The notes under the pieces: model-generated
The model's input: only the letters and a program-made list of their open reading frames with translations
What the model was told of the DNA's origin: nothing
The model's database searches: none
Assembly: GCF_014639535.1 (NCBI RefSeq)
Contig: NZ_BMGA01000002.1
Location: 427,584-491,583 of the forward strand
From: Flavobacterium palustre
Lineage (GTDB): Bacteria > Bacteroidota > Bacteroidia > Flavobacteriales > Flavobacteriaceae
Reading direction: 5' to 3'
Length of the DNA stretch: 64,000 nt
Shown: one piece after another, positions 16,134-24,604 of the stretch
Numbering within the stretch: the first letter of the stretch is position 1
Layout of the letters: each line of letters opens with the position of its first letter
Position numbers and translations under genes: made by a program

Positions 16134-17177
16134 TTATAATTCAGCAAAAGAAAATCCCCAATCCAACTCTTTTTTATACCACAATTGTCCCAGAGAAACT
16201 TCAAGCGGACAATCAAAATTATTGGTATAAAGCGCTCCGGTTCCCAGTCCCTGAGGCATCGGATTTTGTAATAAATAAGTCCATTGTGCGATGGCATTCA
16301 ATCCAATATTTGACTCTAAAGCCGATGTAATCCACCAGCCAATTTGATGTTTTTCTGCCAAAGAAATCCACTCTTGTGTTCCCTTAAAACCACCTACAAA
16401 ACTGGGTTTTAAAATAATGTATTGAGGCTTAATTTTTTGTAATAATTGTTCTTTTTCTTCGAATGAAAATACTCCTATTAATTCTTCGTCCAAAGCAATA
16501 GGAAAAGGAGTTGTTTTACACAACTCTGCCATACTGTCAGTGTTGTTTTTTTGAATAGGCTGCTCAATACTATGTAATTCAAATTCAGATAATTGATTTA
16601 ATTTATATAAAGCTTCATTTAAACCAAAAGCACCGTTAGCATCCACTCGTATTTCTACCTGTTCAGCTGTGAAATGTTCCCGAATATAGCGCAATAATTC
16701 CAGTTCTTTTTCGAAATCTATGGCTCCAATTTTCAGTTTGACACATCGGAATCCCTGAGCCAATTTTTCTTCAATTTGTTGCTTCATAAAAGCCGCTTCA
16801 CCCATCCAAATCAGCCCGTTAATTTCGATTGATTTTTTACCTTCGGTAAACCCAGAAGGAAATAGTAAAAAGGGTGTTTCACTTGCCATGGACTGAAAGG
16901 CCATTTCCACTCCAAACTGTATCGAAGGAAATTCAATTAGCGCTTCCCACAGCGCATCTTTACCCAAATGAATATTAGCGCAAGTCCATTGCAACTTTTC
17001 TTCATAATCCGGTCGGTCATCAGCACTCAAACCCCTTAAAATTCCGCACTCTCCTATTCCCTTTTTTTCGTCTTTTTCAAGAACAATAAACCAGGTTTCT
17101 TTCTCGGTCATCACACCACGGGAAGTCCCTGAAGGACGTTTAAAGTTAAGAATGTATTTATGATAAGTTGCTTTCAT
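16134..17177 (-). CDS. menC: o-Succinylbenzoate synthase
   Basis: A 347-residue enolase-superfamily protein (start at the ATG opening MKATYHKYIL; a start six codons upstream is less likely). Active-site features are CVKLKIG, the first metal ligand in RVDANGAF, SIEQPI, DEE, and the second catalytic lysine in ILKPSFVGG. It dehydrates SHCHC to o-succinylbenzoate in menaquinone synthesis. menA and menB lie nearby on the same strand, with a TPR gene and UPF0173 gene between. Confidence 0.88.
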   Translation of the reverse strand: MKATYHKYILNFKRPSGTSRGVMTEKETWFIVLEKDEKKGIGECGILRGLSADDRPDYEEKLQWTCANIHLGKDALWEALIEFPSIQFGVEMAFQSMASETPFLLFPSGFTEGKKSIEINGLIWMGEAAFMKQQIEEKLAQGFRCVKLKIGAIDFEKELELLRYIREHFTAEQVEIRVDANGAFGLNEALYKLNQLSEFELHSIEQPIQKNNTDSMAELCKTTPFPIALDEELIGVFSFEEKEQLLQKIKPQYIILKPSFVGGFKGTQEWISLAEKHQIGWWITSALESNIGLNAIAQWTYLLQNPMPQGLGTGALYTNNFDCPLEVSLGQLWYKKELDWGFSFAEL

Positions 17178-17179
17178 TT

Positions 17180-17275
17180 TTTTATTTAACCACAAAGAGT
17201 TTTTTACTGCAAAGAATAAGTGTTTTTACCACAAAGAGCGCTAAGTTATTCGCAAAGGTTCGCTAAGATTTTAAT
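17180..17275. repeat. Tandem short-unit intergenic repeat (ACCACAAAGAGCGCTAAG type)
   Basis: The gap after the TPR gene is built from near-copies of CACAAAG, CGCTAAG and CGCAAAG. Related strings occur at about 20420-20460, 29965-30085, 47665-47820 and 50911-51070. They look like diverged copies of one dispersed flavobacterial repeat family. Confidence 0.6.
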
Positions 17276-17333
17276 AATTTTCTATTGATTACGATCCAAA
17301 ATTTAATTCTCTTAATCCCTTAATGGTTTAAAA

Positions 17334-18533
17334 TCATTTACTCAACTTTAAAATTTTCTCAAAATCTTCATTTTGGATTCCTGCTTTTGCAAAAGTTTGA
17401 TAATCGTCTTTAATTTTTTGAGTCCAGCTCAGGCTGTCGGTTACATTTTGATTTTGGTATTCTTTATAAATCGTTTTGGCTTTTGCATATTCGCCATTCA
17501 GCAAATAAGCGTGCGCCAAATTTAATTTAAGCAATAACTCAGCATCATCCAGTTTTTCTCCTTCTTTCAACGATTTAATCGCTTTTCCGTATTGTTTTGT
17601 CAAAAGATAAGAATAGCCCAAATTGCTATAATCTAAAGCCGTTGCTTTTCTTTGATTGACAATCTCATTGTAGTTTTTTATAGCTGAGCCGTAATCGCCT
17701 TTCTTTATATTAGCGGAAGCTTTTGCACGCAAATCATTAAAAACGGTTTTAGCAATTCCGGTTTCTTCAAAGCAACTCGCTCCATAATCTTTATATACCT
17801 TAGACTGCTCCATTGGCAGCAATTTTTGAAATTCCTTAAAAGTATATTCTTTTTGAATTTTCTCTCCAATACACACACAGAAATCGTCCGAATTAGCCAT
17901 TTTTCTCGCCAAAGCCGAAGTTTTACACTGACTGATAATGTTTTTTCGGTTTTCCAAAGTCCAACCTCTGCTTAATTTAGCATCAACCCAGGGTACAACT
18001 TCTAAGACAATTTTCTGTTTCATAATCCAATTGGAACTTTCGAAACCAAAATACAATTTGCCTGCATTCGATTTAATACAAGCCGATTTATCGATAGAAA
18101 GTCGCTTAGCATCTTTGCTTAAAGGCGTATTTTGAACCAAACAGGCATCCGAAGTTCCCCCGTTAGAAATATAATCAGCAGTTAATTCTTTTTTCGAAAA
18201 AATAACGTATTTGCATTTGTCATCTCCCGAAATTTTCGATGCCAAAAAAACAGCTCCCGCCGAACCCTGACTAATTCCTGTTGGATCAGGAATCGATTTC
18301 AAAACAGAAACCAAGCTGCTCGCCATTTGTTGATTATCATCCAATAGCGTGATTCTGTAAATCAATTCGGTGGTTCCTGCCGGAAAATCGTCGGTTTCTA
18401 CAATGATTCTGTCTCTGGCTGAAACAGAAATTTCTTTATAGGTCGCTCGTTCCTTGTCCCAATAACCTGTTTTTTGAGCAAATGCAGACTGATAAAAAAA
18501 GCTAATAAATAGCCCTAAAATTATTTTTTTCAC
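17334..18533 (-). CDS. Exported TPR-repeat protein
   Basis: A 399-residue protein with a signal peptide ending AFAQ. The N-terminal half is a beta-rich domain without a family I can name, containing two cysteines in a CVCIGEKI segment. From residue ~275 come TPR repeats: DYGSAIKNYNEIV, ALDYSNLGYSYLLTKQYGKAIKSL and KLNLAHAYLLNGEYAKAKTIY. It probably mediates protein contacts in the periplasm. It lies inside the menaquinone cluster but nothing in it suggests a quinone role. Confidence 0.75.
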   Translation of the reverse strand: MKKIILGLFISFFYQSAFAQKTGYWDKERATYKEISVSARDRIIVETDDFPAGTTELIYRITLLDDNQQMASSLVSVLKSIPDPTGISQGSAGAVFLASKISGDDKCKYVIFSKKELTADYISNGGTSDACLVQNTPLSKDAKRLSIDKSACIKSNAGKLYFGFESSNWIMKQKIVLEVVPWVDAKLSRGWTLENRKNIISQCKTSALARKMANSDDFCVCIGEKIQKEYTFKEFQKLLPMEQSKVYKDYGASCFEETGIAKTVFNDLRAKASANIKKGDYGSAIKNYNEIVNQRKATALDYSNLGYSYLLTKQYGKAIKSLKEGEKLDDAELLLKLNLAHAYLLNGEYAKAKTIYKEYQNQNVTDSLSWTQKIKDDYQTFAKAGIQNEDFEKILKLSK

Positions 18534-18561
18534 GAAGTAGTTCTTATTAACTGAATCTAAT

Positions 18562-18660
18562 TAGCCCTGATAGTAACGAAAATCCTTGATTGCTGGTGTT
18601 CAGCAAGCAAGATTGTAGTGGATAGCTAGTCCCGATAGCTATCGGGAAGCTTCTAAAAAT
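18562..18660. ncRNA. Structured intergenic element, Flavo-1-like candidate
   Basis: Starting with TAGCCCTGATAG, the element holds a 10-base stem CTTGATTGCT/AGCAAGCAAG (9 of 10 paired) and the perfect palindrome CCCGATAGCTATCGGG (18631-18646). This layout resembles a repeated structured element I know from Flavobacterium intergenic regions, and could be a member of the Flavo-1 RNA family. The family assignment is from memory of its look, not a search. It lies between the TPR and UPF0173 genes; a role as terminator is also possible. Confidence 0.4.
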
Positions 18661-18661
18661 T

Positions 18662-19339
18662 TTACAATTCGATACTATCTCCTATTTCAAGCAGCATCAG
18701 GTCTTTTCCTTTGTCAAAGAATTTTTGAATAACTTCTTTATGATCAATTTTGATGTAACCAAAAGTATCGTAGTGATAACCCAGAATCTTATCGCATTCC
18801 ACGAAATCAGAAGCCAAAATAGCATCTTCAACGTCCATCGTAAAATTATCACCTATTGGAAAAATGGCCAAATCGAGTTTGGTGCGCATTGGAATCAATT
18901 TCATATCCATTGTCAAAGCCGTATCACCGGCGATATAAATGTTTTTATGTTCACCTTCGATAACAAAACCACCCGGATTCCCTCCGTAAGTGCCATCAGG
19001 AAACGAACTAGAATGAATGGCTGTGACATATTTCACCTTTCCAAAGTCAAAATTCCAGCTTCCACCGTGATTCATAGGATGCGACTGAAAACCTTTGGCA
19101 GCATAATAAGCTGCAATTTCCGCATTCGATACAATTACTGCATTGGTGCGTTTGGCAATTGCCTCCACATCCAAAACATGATCGCCATGAGCATGAGTCA
19201 GCAAAATATAATCGGCTTTTAAATCTTCGATATCAATATGCTCAGCCAATGGATTTCCTGAAATAAAAGGATCCACAACAATGTGCTTTCCACCCACTTT
19301 AATTCCTAAAGCAGCGTGTCCGTAATAAGTTATTTTCAT
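18662..19339 (-). CDS. UPF0173 metal-dependent hydrolase
   Basis: A 225-residue metallo-beta-lactamase-fold protein of the UPF0173 family. The metal-binding HAHGDH motif is at residues 49-54, with further ligands in SSFPDG, AGDTALT and GYHYDT. It is a full-length, cytoplasmic family member with no known substrate. It sits between menA and a TPR gene on the same strand. Confidence 0.87.
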   Translation of the reverse strand: MKITYYGHAALGIKVGGKHIVVDPFISGNPLAEHIDIEDLKADYILLTHAHGDHVLDVEAIAKRTNAVIVSNAEIAAYYAAKGFQSHPMNHGGSWNFDFGKVKYVTAIHSSSFPDGTYGGNPGGFVIEGEHKNIYIAGDTALTMDMKLIPMRTKLDLAIFPIGDNFTMDVEDAILASDFVECDKILGYHYDTFGYIKIDHKEVIQKFFDKGKDLMLLEIGDSIEL

Positions 19340-19450
19340 TTTTATTATATTTTAATTGGTACGCAGATTTAGCGGATTTATGCAAATTAAAAAAATCAGT
19401 AATGTTCTTTATAACTGTCAACCACAAACTAAAAACTACAAACCAAGAAT

Positions 19451-20413
19451 TTATCTTCCGCCTAAAAAGGCATTAACAATGACATCTGAAAAAAAGTAAA
19501 TCATGCACAAAGACAGCAAAACTGCAAGTGCAAAAGTACTCAAAGCTAATTTTTTCAATTCAGGATCTAATTCCTTAGGATTCTGGTTTTTGCTAACCGT
19601 AATTAAATGTTTAGTTAAAGGAATGTAAGCCAATAAAAACAGGTATTGATCAAATTTGAATTCGCTTATGATTGCAAATACCAAAGTCAAAACCATTGCA
19701 CCAACAATTAAAAAGTAATGGTATTTTTTAGCTTTTGCTCCGCCAATTTTTACCACAATGGTATTTTTCCCGGCTTTTTTATCGGAAGCTTCATCGCGCA
19801 TATTGTTTAAATTCAAAACACCTACACTTAAAAAACCGATAGCCATAGCCGGTAAAATCAATTCGAAATCCAATTGTTTGGAATATAAAAAATTGACTCC
19901 TAAAGTACTCACCAAGCCAAAAAACACAAACACAAATAAATCACCATAACCACGGTAACCATAAGCCGTATTCCCCACCGTATAACGAATAGCCGACATA
20001 ATAGCCAAAACCCCTAAAACCAAATAGAAAACAGAATAAACCAAATGCGCATAGCCAAAAGCATAATAAATCAATGCTATTGCCGAAAGTAAGGTTAAAA
20101 AAGAAGTGATAATAATAGCCCTTTTCATAGCGGCAGGAGAAATCACACCGCTCTGAATGGCGCGTTTAGGACCTACACGGTCTTCATTATCAGTACCCTT
20201 GATTCCGTCGCCATAATCGTTGGCAAAATTAGAAAGGATTTGCAAGCCCAATGTAGTTAGTATCGCAAAGCCAAAAAGCCTCCAGTTAAAAACTTCTGTA
20301 GGTGTTAATATTTCATCGGTAGGATGTGCTAAGGCATACATACTTCCCACAATTATTCCTGATACAGACAAAGGTAAGGTGCGCAATCTCGCGGCTTCAA
20401 TCCAGTGTTTCAT
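19451..20413 (-). CDS. menA: 1,4-Dihydroxy-2-naphthoate polyprenyltransferase
   Basis: A 320-residue integral-membrane UbiA-superfamily prenyltransferase. The first Asp-rich motif appears as NFANDYGDGIKGTDNEDR and the second as NNMRDEASDKKAGKNT; about eight or nine hydrophobic helices follow the family pattern. It attaches the isoprenoid chain to DHNA to give demethylmenaquinone. menB lies 111 bases upstream on the same strand. Confidence 0.92.
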   Translation of the reverse strand: MKHWIEAARLRTLPLSVSGIIVGSMYALAHPTDEILTPTEVFNWRLFGFAILTTLGLQILSNFANDYGDGIKGTDNEDRVGPKRAIQSGVISPAAMKRAIIITSFLTLLSAIALIYYAFGYAHLVYSVFYLVLGVLAIMSAIRYTVGNTAYGYRGYGDLFVFVFFGLVSTLGVNFLYSKQLDFELILPAMAIGFLSVGVLNLNNMRDEASDKKAGKNTIVVKIGGAKAKKYHYFLIVGAMVLTLVFAIISEFKFDQYLFLLAYIPLTKHLITVSKNQNPKELDPELKKLALSTFALAVLLSLCMIYFFSDVIVNAFLGGR

Positions 20414-20524
20414 TTTATTTTTGTTAGTTGCTAAGTAACTAAGATTCTAAGTTACAAAGCATTTTATTTTTTTATAGTTACTACTCTGAATCTGCTTTCT
20501 GAGTACTGATTACTGCTTACTGAA

Positions 20525-21355
20525 TTATGGCAACCATTTTTTCTCAAAATTAGGCTTTCTTTTTTCAAGGAAAGCATTTCTTCCTTCTTTGGCTTCTTCA
20601 GTCATATAAGCTAATCTTGTTGCTTCTCCGGCAAAAACCTGTTGCCCTACCATGCCATCATCGGTAAGGTTCATCGCGAATTTCAGCATTTTAATGGATG
20701 TAGGCGACTTGGCCAAAATTTCCTGAGCCCATTCGTAAGCGGTAGCTTCTAATTCGTCGTGAGGAACTACAGCATTTACCATTCCCATTTCAAACGCTTC
20801 CTGAGCCGAATAATTACGTCCTAAAAAGAAAATTTCACGGGCTTTTTTCTGTCCCACCATTTTAGCCAAATATGCTGAACCATAACCGCCATCAAAACTG
20901 GTTACATCGGCATCGGTTTGTTTAAAAATGGCGTGTTCTTTACTAGCCAGAGTCATATCGCATACCACATGCAAACTGTGTCCTCCACCAACAGCCCAAC
21001 CCGGAACCACTGCAATAACAGCCTTTGGCATAAAACGAATCAATCGTTGTACATCTAAAATATTCAATCGGTGGTAACCGTCTTCTCCTACATAACCCTG
21101 ATGTCCGCGCGCTTTTTGGTCTCCTCCGCTGCAAAAAGACCAAATTCCGTCTTTAGTACTTGGCCCTTCGGCAGAAAGCAAGACTACTCCAATTGAAGTA
21201 TCTTCCTGCGCATCATGAAAGGCATCTAAAAGTTCAGAGGTAGTTTTAGGTCTAAAAGCATTTCTAACATCCGGTCTGTTGAAAGCGATTCTGGCAACAC
21301 CGTTGCATTTTTTATAAGTGATATCTTCGTATTCTTTTGCTGTGATCCAATCCAT
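20525..21355 (-). CDS. menB: 1,4-Dihydroxy-2-naphthoyl-CoA synthase
   Basis: A 276-residue crotonase-fold enzyme. MenB hallmarks are FCSGGDQKARG near the N-terminus, GWAVGGGHSLHVVCDM for CoA binding, and SFDGGYGSAYLA containing the conserved aspartate. The C-terminus FEKKWLP is typical of the family. It closes the ring of o-succinylbenzoyl-CoA in menaquinone synthesis. Confidence 0.94.
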   Translation of the reverse strand: MDWITAKEYEDITYKKCNGVARIAFNRPDVRNAFRPKTTSELLDAFHDAQEDTSIGVVLLSAEGPSTKDGIWSFCSGGDQKARGHQGYVGEDGYHRLNILDVQRLIRFMPKAVIAVVPGWAVGGGHSLHVVCDMTLASKEHAIFKQTDADVTSFDGGYGSAYLAKMVGQKKAREIFFLGRNYSAQEAFEMGMVNAVVPHDELEATAYEWAQEILAKSPTSIKMLKFAMNLTDDGMVGQQVFAGEATRLAYMTEEAKEGRNAFLEKRKPNFEKKWLP

Positions 21356-21573
21356 TTTAATGGGTTTAAATTATTTTAGCGTAAAAATAAATCATTTTTT
21401 ACACTTTATCTATCCTAACTTTTATTTAGCGGAAAAAAAGAATCCTTAACTAAATAACAAAATTCAGGCAACAAAATATTAACCAACAAATTACCAATTA
21501 GGAATAAGTATTTTATTACTTTATTTTTTTATATTTACAGTAGTTCCTAACATATAAAAAATACCATTTGATT

Positions 21574-22416
21574 ATGAATATATGGAATAAATACACCTCA
21601 GTTGTAAGAAACAACATTTTGATTTCTTCACAGGATAACAAAGACTTAAAATATTGGCGTGATGACATGTTTGCCAATACCATCATATACATCATTCCTT
21701 TAAGTATTATTGCCTTGATTCCTTCACTGATTTGGGCTTTTGAAGAAAAGCTCTATCTCATGGTTGTTGTTGATATTTTAGCCGTTTCTCTGGCTGTTTT
21801 TACAGGAATTAAAAGAGAAATAAAAATAAAACAACGCAAACTATTATTCATCGGTACCGTATATACATTGAGTTCGTTTCTTATTTATTATGTAGGCTTA
21901 AACAGTACACTTTACCTCCTTGCTGCCTGTTTTTTAGCTACTTTTATTTATACGTTTAAAAACCAATACGCTCCTGCTCTTTTTAATGTCTATATTTCTG
22001 TTTTTTATATATCATTATATTTTCTCGAATTGACTCCACCGCATAACATCAATTTTAAGTCGAGTGAACTTTTTGCTGTTTTTTCAAATCTGATTTTCCT
22101 GAGTTTTTTAGTTTGTTCATTGGTTCCAAAATTATTTCATGGTCTTGATGAAAGTTTTAAAAACAACATAAAGCACACTAAAAAAATCGAAAAACAAAAC
22201 GAAGTTTTAAAAGAAATTACCTGGATTCAATCGCATGTGGTAAGAACTCCATTGTCCCGATTAATGGCTATAACCAATCTTTTAAAAGAAAACGACAATA
22301 CCGAAGAAGAAATAACATTTTTGATAGACAATATTGTTATATCCAGTAACGAATTGGATCAAATTATTCAGGAAATTGTTTCCAAATCAGAAAAAATACG
22401 TTCTTCTGAAAATTAG
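21574..22416 (+). CDS. Membrane protein with histidine-kinase dimerisation domain only
   Basis: A 280-residue protein (ATG at 21574). The N-terminal two thirds contain about six hydrophobic helices, then a coiled linker (KNNIKHTKKIEKQNEVLKEI) and a HisKA-like helix pair with the phospho-acceptor motif QSHVVRTPLSRLM. The protein ends about 50 residues later, where an ATPase domain would start; none is encoded downstream. It could be a truncated kinase, or a dimerisation partner or phosphotransfer protein. Confidence 0.7.
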   Translation: MNIWNKYTSVVRNNILISSQDNKDLKYWRDDMFANTIIYIIPLSIIALIPSLIWAFEEKLYLMVVVDILAVSLAVFTGIKREIKIKQRKLLFIGTVYTLSSFLIYYVGLNSTLYLLAACFLATFIYTFKNQYAPALFNVYISVFYISLYFLELTPPHNINFKSSELFAVFSNLIFLSFLVCSLVPKLFHGLDESFKNNIKHTKKIEKQNEVLKEITWIQSHVVRTPLSRLMAITNLLKENDNTEEEITFLIDNIVISSNELDQIIQEIVSKSEKIRSSEN

Positions 22417-22654
22417 TTTACGATTTTTTTAGCAACTTAATTTCTGCTTTATTTTTAAAAATTGTCTTTGCAGTAATCCTTCTCCCGTTAATCCTTTAAT
22501 AGTGTTAAAATTTACCGATAAAAGACTTTTTTTTGAAAACTGAAACATTTTTTTTATTAATTTTAGACATAGTTAGTTCAGGAATTGGTCAAATATTTAC
22601 AATACAGGCTAACTCGCGAGTTGTAAACTGATTTATTAACCTAAAAAAAGATTA

Positions 22655-23007
22655 TTGAAAAAAACAACAAGCTTTATCACTCTTTTTTGTACGTTACTAA
22701 ATTTAAACTTCGGAAGAAAAGAGCCCAAGAGGGAAACCCTGAATTATATTAGAATTTACTCAAAGTAGCACCAAAGGTAAAAAGTTGGATTACTATACGA
22801 GACACAAAAAGTCATTAAAATGAATACGTAAAATCCAAAGAAACCTTACTACCAACGGTTTTAATGCAAAATGAGATTTCAAATAGCATTTTGAGGTTAA
22901 AAAAAGATAAAGAAAGAACGGTAAACGAGAAACTAAAACAGTTTCCTATTGTTAAATACATTATAGCTTGTCCAAAAATAAGAGAGGCTATAAAAGAGAA
23001 AGACTAA
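22655..23007 (+). pseudogene. Decayed exported-protein gene
   Basis: A TTG at 22655 opens a 37-codon frame that reads like a signal peptide (MKKTTSFITLFCTLLNLNFG) and hits a stop at 22768. Another frame carries SSTKGKKLDYYTRHKKSLK until a stop near 22820. A third is open from 22819 to a TAA at 23007, encoding a lysine-rich C-terminus ending REAIKEKD. A good terminator follows immediately. The pieces fit one former gene of at least 115 codons broken by frameshifts; its family is unknown. Confidence 0.5.
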
Positions 23008-23033
23008 CCAACTTGGATTAGTCTTTCTTTTTT
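22999..23033 (+). terminator. Rho-independent terminator after the decayed gene
   Basis: AAAGACTAA (22999-23007) pairs with TTAGTCTTT (23018-23026), followed by CTTTTTTT. It overlaps the stop codon of the decayed gene. Confidence 0.85.
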
Positions 23034-23144
23034 TATGCTGTTTTGAAAAAGTTCGTTTTTTATTCTCAAATACACCACAAATAAAAGTCATAAAAACTAT
23101 TTTTGCGATGAACAAAGTACAACCGAATCGCATTTACATTGCTC

Positions 23145-23702
23145 ATGAAGAACTTTATTTTTTGTCTGGAAGCTGTAGCTGATATAGAAAATATTATAGA
23201 CACTCCGGTTATTAAAAACCTGGAAAATTTAGCCCTTGAACACCAAATAAACAGTATCTATAAAAGCTGTGATACCATTGAAGGACTTGAAGAAAGTTTA
23301 GGCGCTTTGCTTTATGACGATCATAATTTTAAAGACTACAAAGTCATCTACTTAGTCATGCCCGGTCAGGAAAACAACATCTGTCTTCATGAATATTATT
23401 ACAGTTTAGACGAAATTGCCGAATTATTTGAAGGGAAATTAAAGGGAAAAATTATTCATTTTGCCAATTTGAAAGCCTTGGATTTAACCGAAGAAGAGGC
23501 GCAATATTTTCTTGATGTTACCGGGGCTAAAGCCATTTCGGGTTACGGCAGGGCACTCCCTCCCAAAATGGCCAGTATTAAACTTGACATTGCTTTTTTC
23601 AACTTGTGCCAGGAAGAAGACGATGTTGTAGAAATTGTAGAAGAATTGCATCAAAAACATTATGAAGCCTGCAAACTACTCGATTTCAGATTGTATTACT
23701 AA
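23145..23702 (+). CDS. Hypothetical cytoplasmic protein
   Basis: A 185-residue protein starting at the ATG of MKNFIFCLEAVADIEN (a TTG two codons earlier is unlikely). It is acidic, without signal or membrane segment. Alternating hydrophobic strands and helices (YKVIYLVMPGQ, KGKIIHFANLKALDL) suggest an alpha/beta fold. I do not recognise the family with confidence. TATTTTTG at 23098-23105 is a likely -7 promoter element 40 bases ahead, so it appears to be a single-gene unit. Confidence 0.72.
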   Translation: MKNFIFCLEAVADIENIIDTPVIKNLENLALEHQINSIYKSCDTIEGLEESLGALLYDDHNFKDYKVIYLVMPGQENNICLHEYYYSLDEIAELFEGKLKGKIIHFANLKALDLTEEEAQYFLDVTGAKAISGYGRALPPKMASIKLDIAFFNLCQEEDDVVEIVEELHQKHYEACKLLDFRLYY

Positions 23703-23835
23703 ATGATTATTGCAAAAAATCAATTTCGGGAACTCATTAAACTTTAATAACTTCGCAAAAACGAACTCAATTAGTTATTATACTATTTTTTTAAAAAAAT
23801 AGTTTTAACTCATATCATACATCAGCTTATTAGTA

Positions 23836-24567
23836 ATGAAAAAATATTATTTACATAACGGCATCGAAAGCAGCGGGCCTTTTGATTTAGCCGAATTGGA
23901 AATGAAACAAATTACAGCCGCAACACCGGTGTGGTTTTCGGGAATGCCTGATTGGAAAACTGCTGCAGAAATAGAGGAATTACAAACTATTTTAAAAGTT
24001 ACCCCACCTCCTTTTAAGACTGCTGCTCCGCCACCTCCTGCCCCAACACAGAAAAAGAAAGAGAAAAATCCTAAAATTATGGGATTACGCAAGAACACTT
24101 TTTATATCGTTTCTCTTTTTCTGGTTTTGATTACAGGCAGTATCTTTTTAACTATTTTACAAGAAAATAGAAGAATAGATTTCGAACAAAAAAATGATAA
24201 AACCGAGAAAGAAAATCGACAATTTCAGTTGCAGGAAAAAGAAATTCAAGAACAAAGACAGCGTTTAGCAGAACAGGAAAAACTCGAAGCAGAACAAATT
24301 GCCAAAGAAAGAAAAGAAACTATCAACAGTAGACTTTCGGAAATTCGAATCAAACAAATCGAAAATCAAACCCTTTTAGAAGATGCTAAAAACAGATTAA
24401 TAAAAGCCAATGAATTTCAGTTTTTCAGAACCGCAGATGAAAAAACCAAAGAAATCAATCTGGTTCAAACAACTATTAATCAGTTAAAAAGCAGTATCGA
24501 TTCTCTTGAAAATGAGCGTGATCAATTGAGTTCCGAATTGGAAAGAATGCGCATCAAATCACGTTAA
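23836..24567 (+). CDS. GYF_2-domain membrane protein with coiled coil
   Basis: A 243-residue protein. The first 55 residues form a GYF_2 (DUF4339) domain: YYLHNGIESSGPFDLAEL and TPVWFSGMPDWKTAAE. A proline-rich linker (TPPPFKTAAPPPPAPTQ) leads to one membrane helix around 92-112, then a long charged coiled coil to the C-terminus. Such GYF_2 proteins may bind proline-rich partners; no enzymatic domain is present. Confidence 0.78.
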   Translation: MKKYYLHNGIESSGPFDLAELEMKQITAATPVWFSGMPDWKTAAEIEELQTILKVTPPPFKTAAPPPPAPTQKKKEKNPKIMGLRKNTFYIVSLFLVLITGSIFLTILQENRRIDFEQKNDKTEKENRQFQLQEKEIQEQRQRLAEQEKLEAEQIAKERKETINSRLSEIRIKQIENQTLLEDAKNRLIKANEFQFFRTADEKTKEINLVQTTINQLKSSIDSLENERDQLSSELERMRIKSR

Positions 24568-24604
24568 TCGTTTTTATATCATTTAAAAAGCATCAAATAC
24601 TATT

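Larger units (their letters stand above)
22417..23144. other. Gene-poor region with a decayed gene
   Basis: 728 bases without an intact gene. The central part holds gene remains (22655-23007) and a terminator; 22430-22640 is AT-rich with CTAACTCGCGAGTTGTAA, which contains the palindrome AACTCGCGAGTT. The last 40 bases have TATTTTTG at 23098-23105, a possible -7 element for the next gene. Confidence 0.65.

Noticed and set aside
22600-22640. Operator palindrome AACTCGCGAGTT
   Set aside because: Short and isolated, with no regulator next to it and only a decayed gene downstream.
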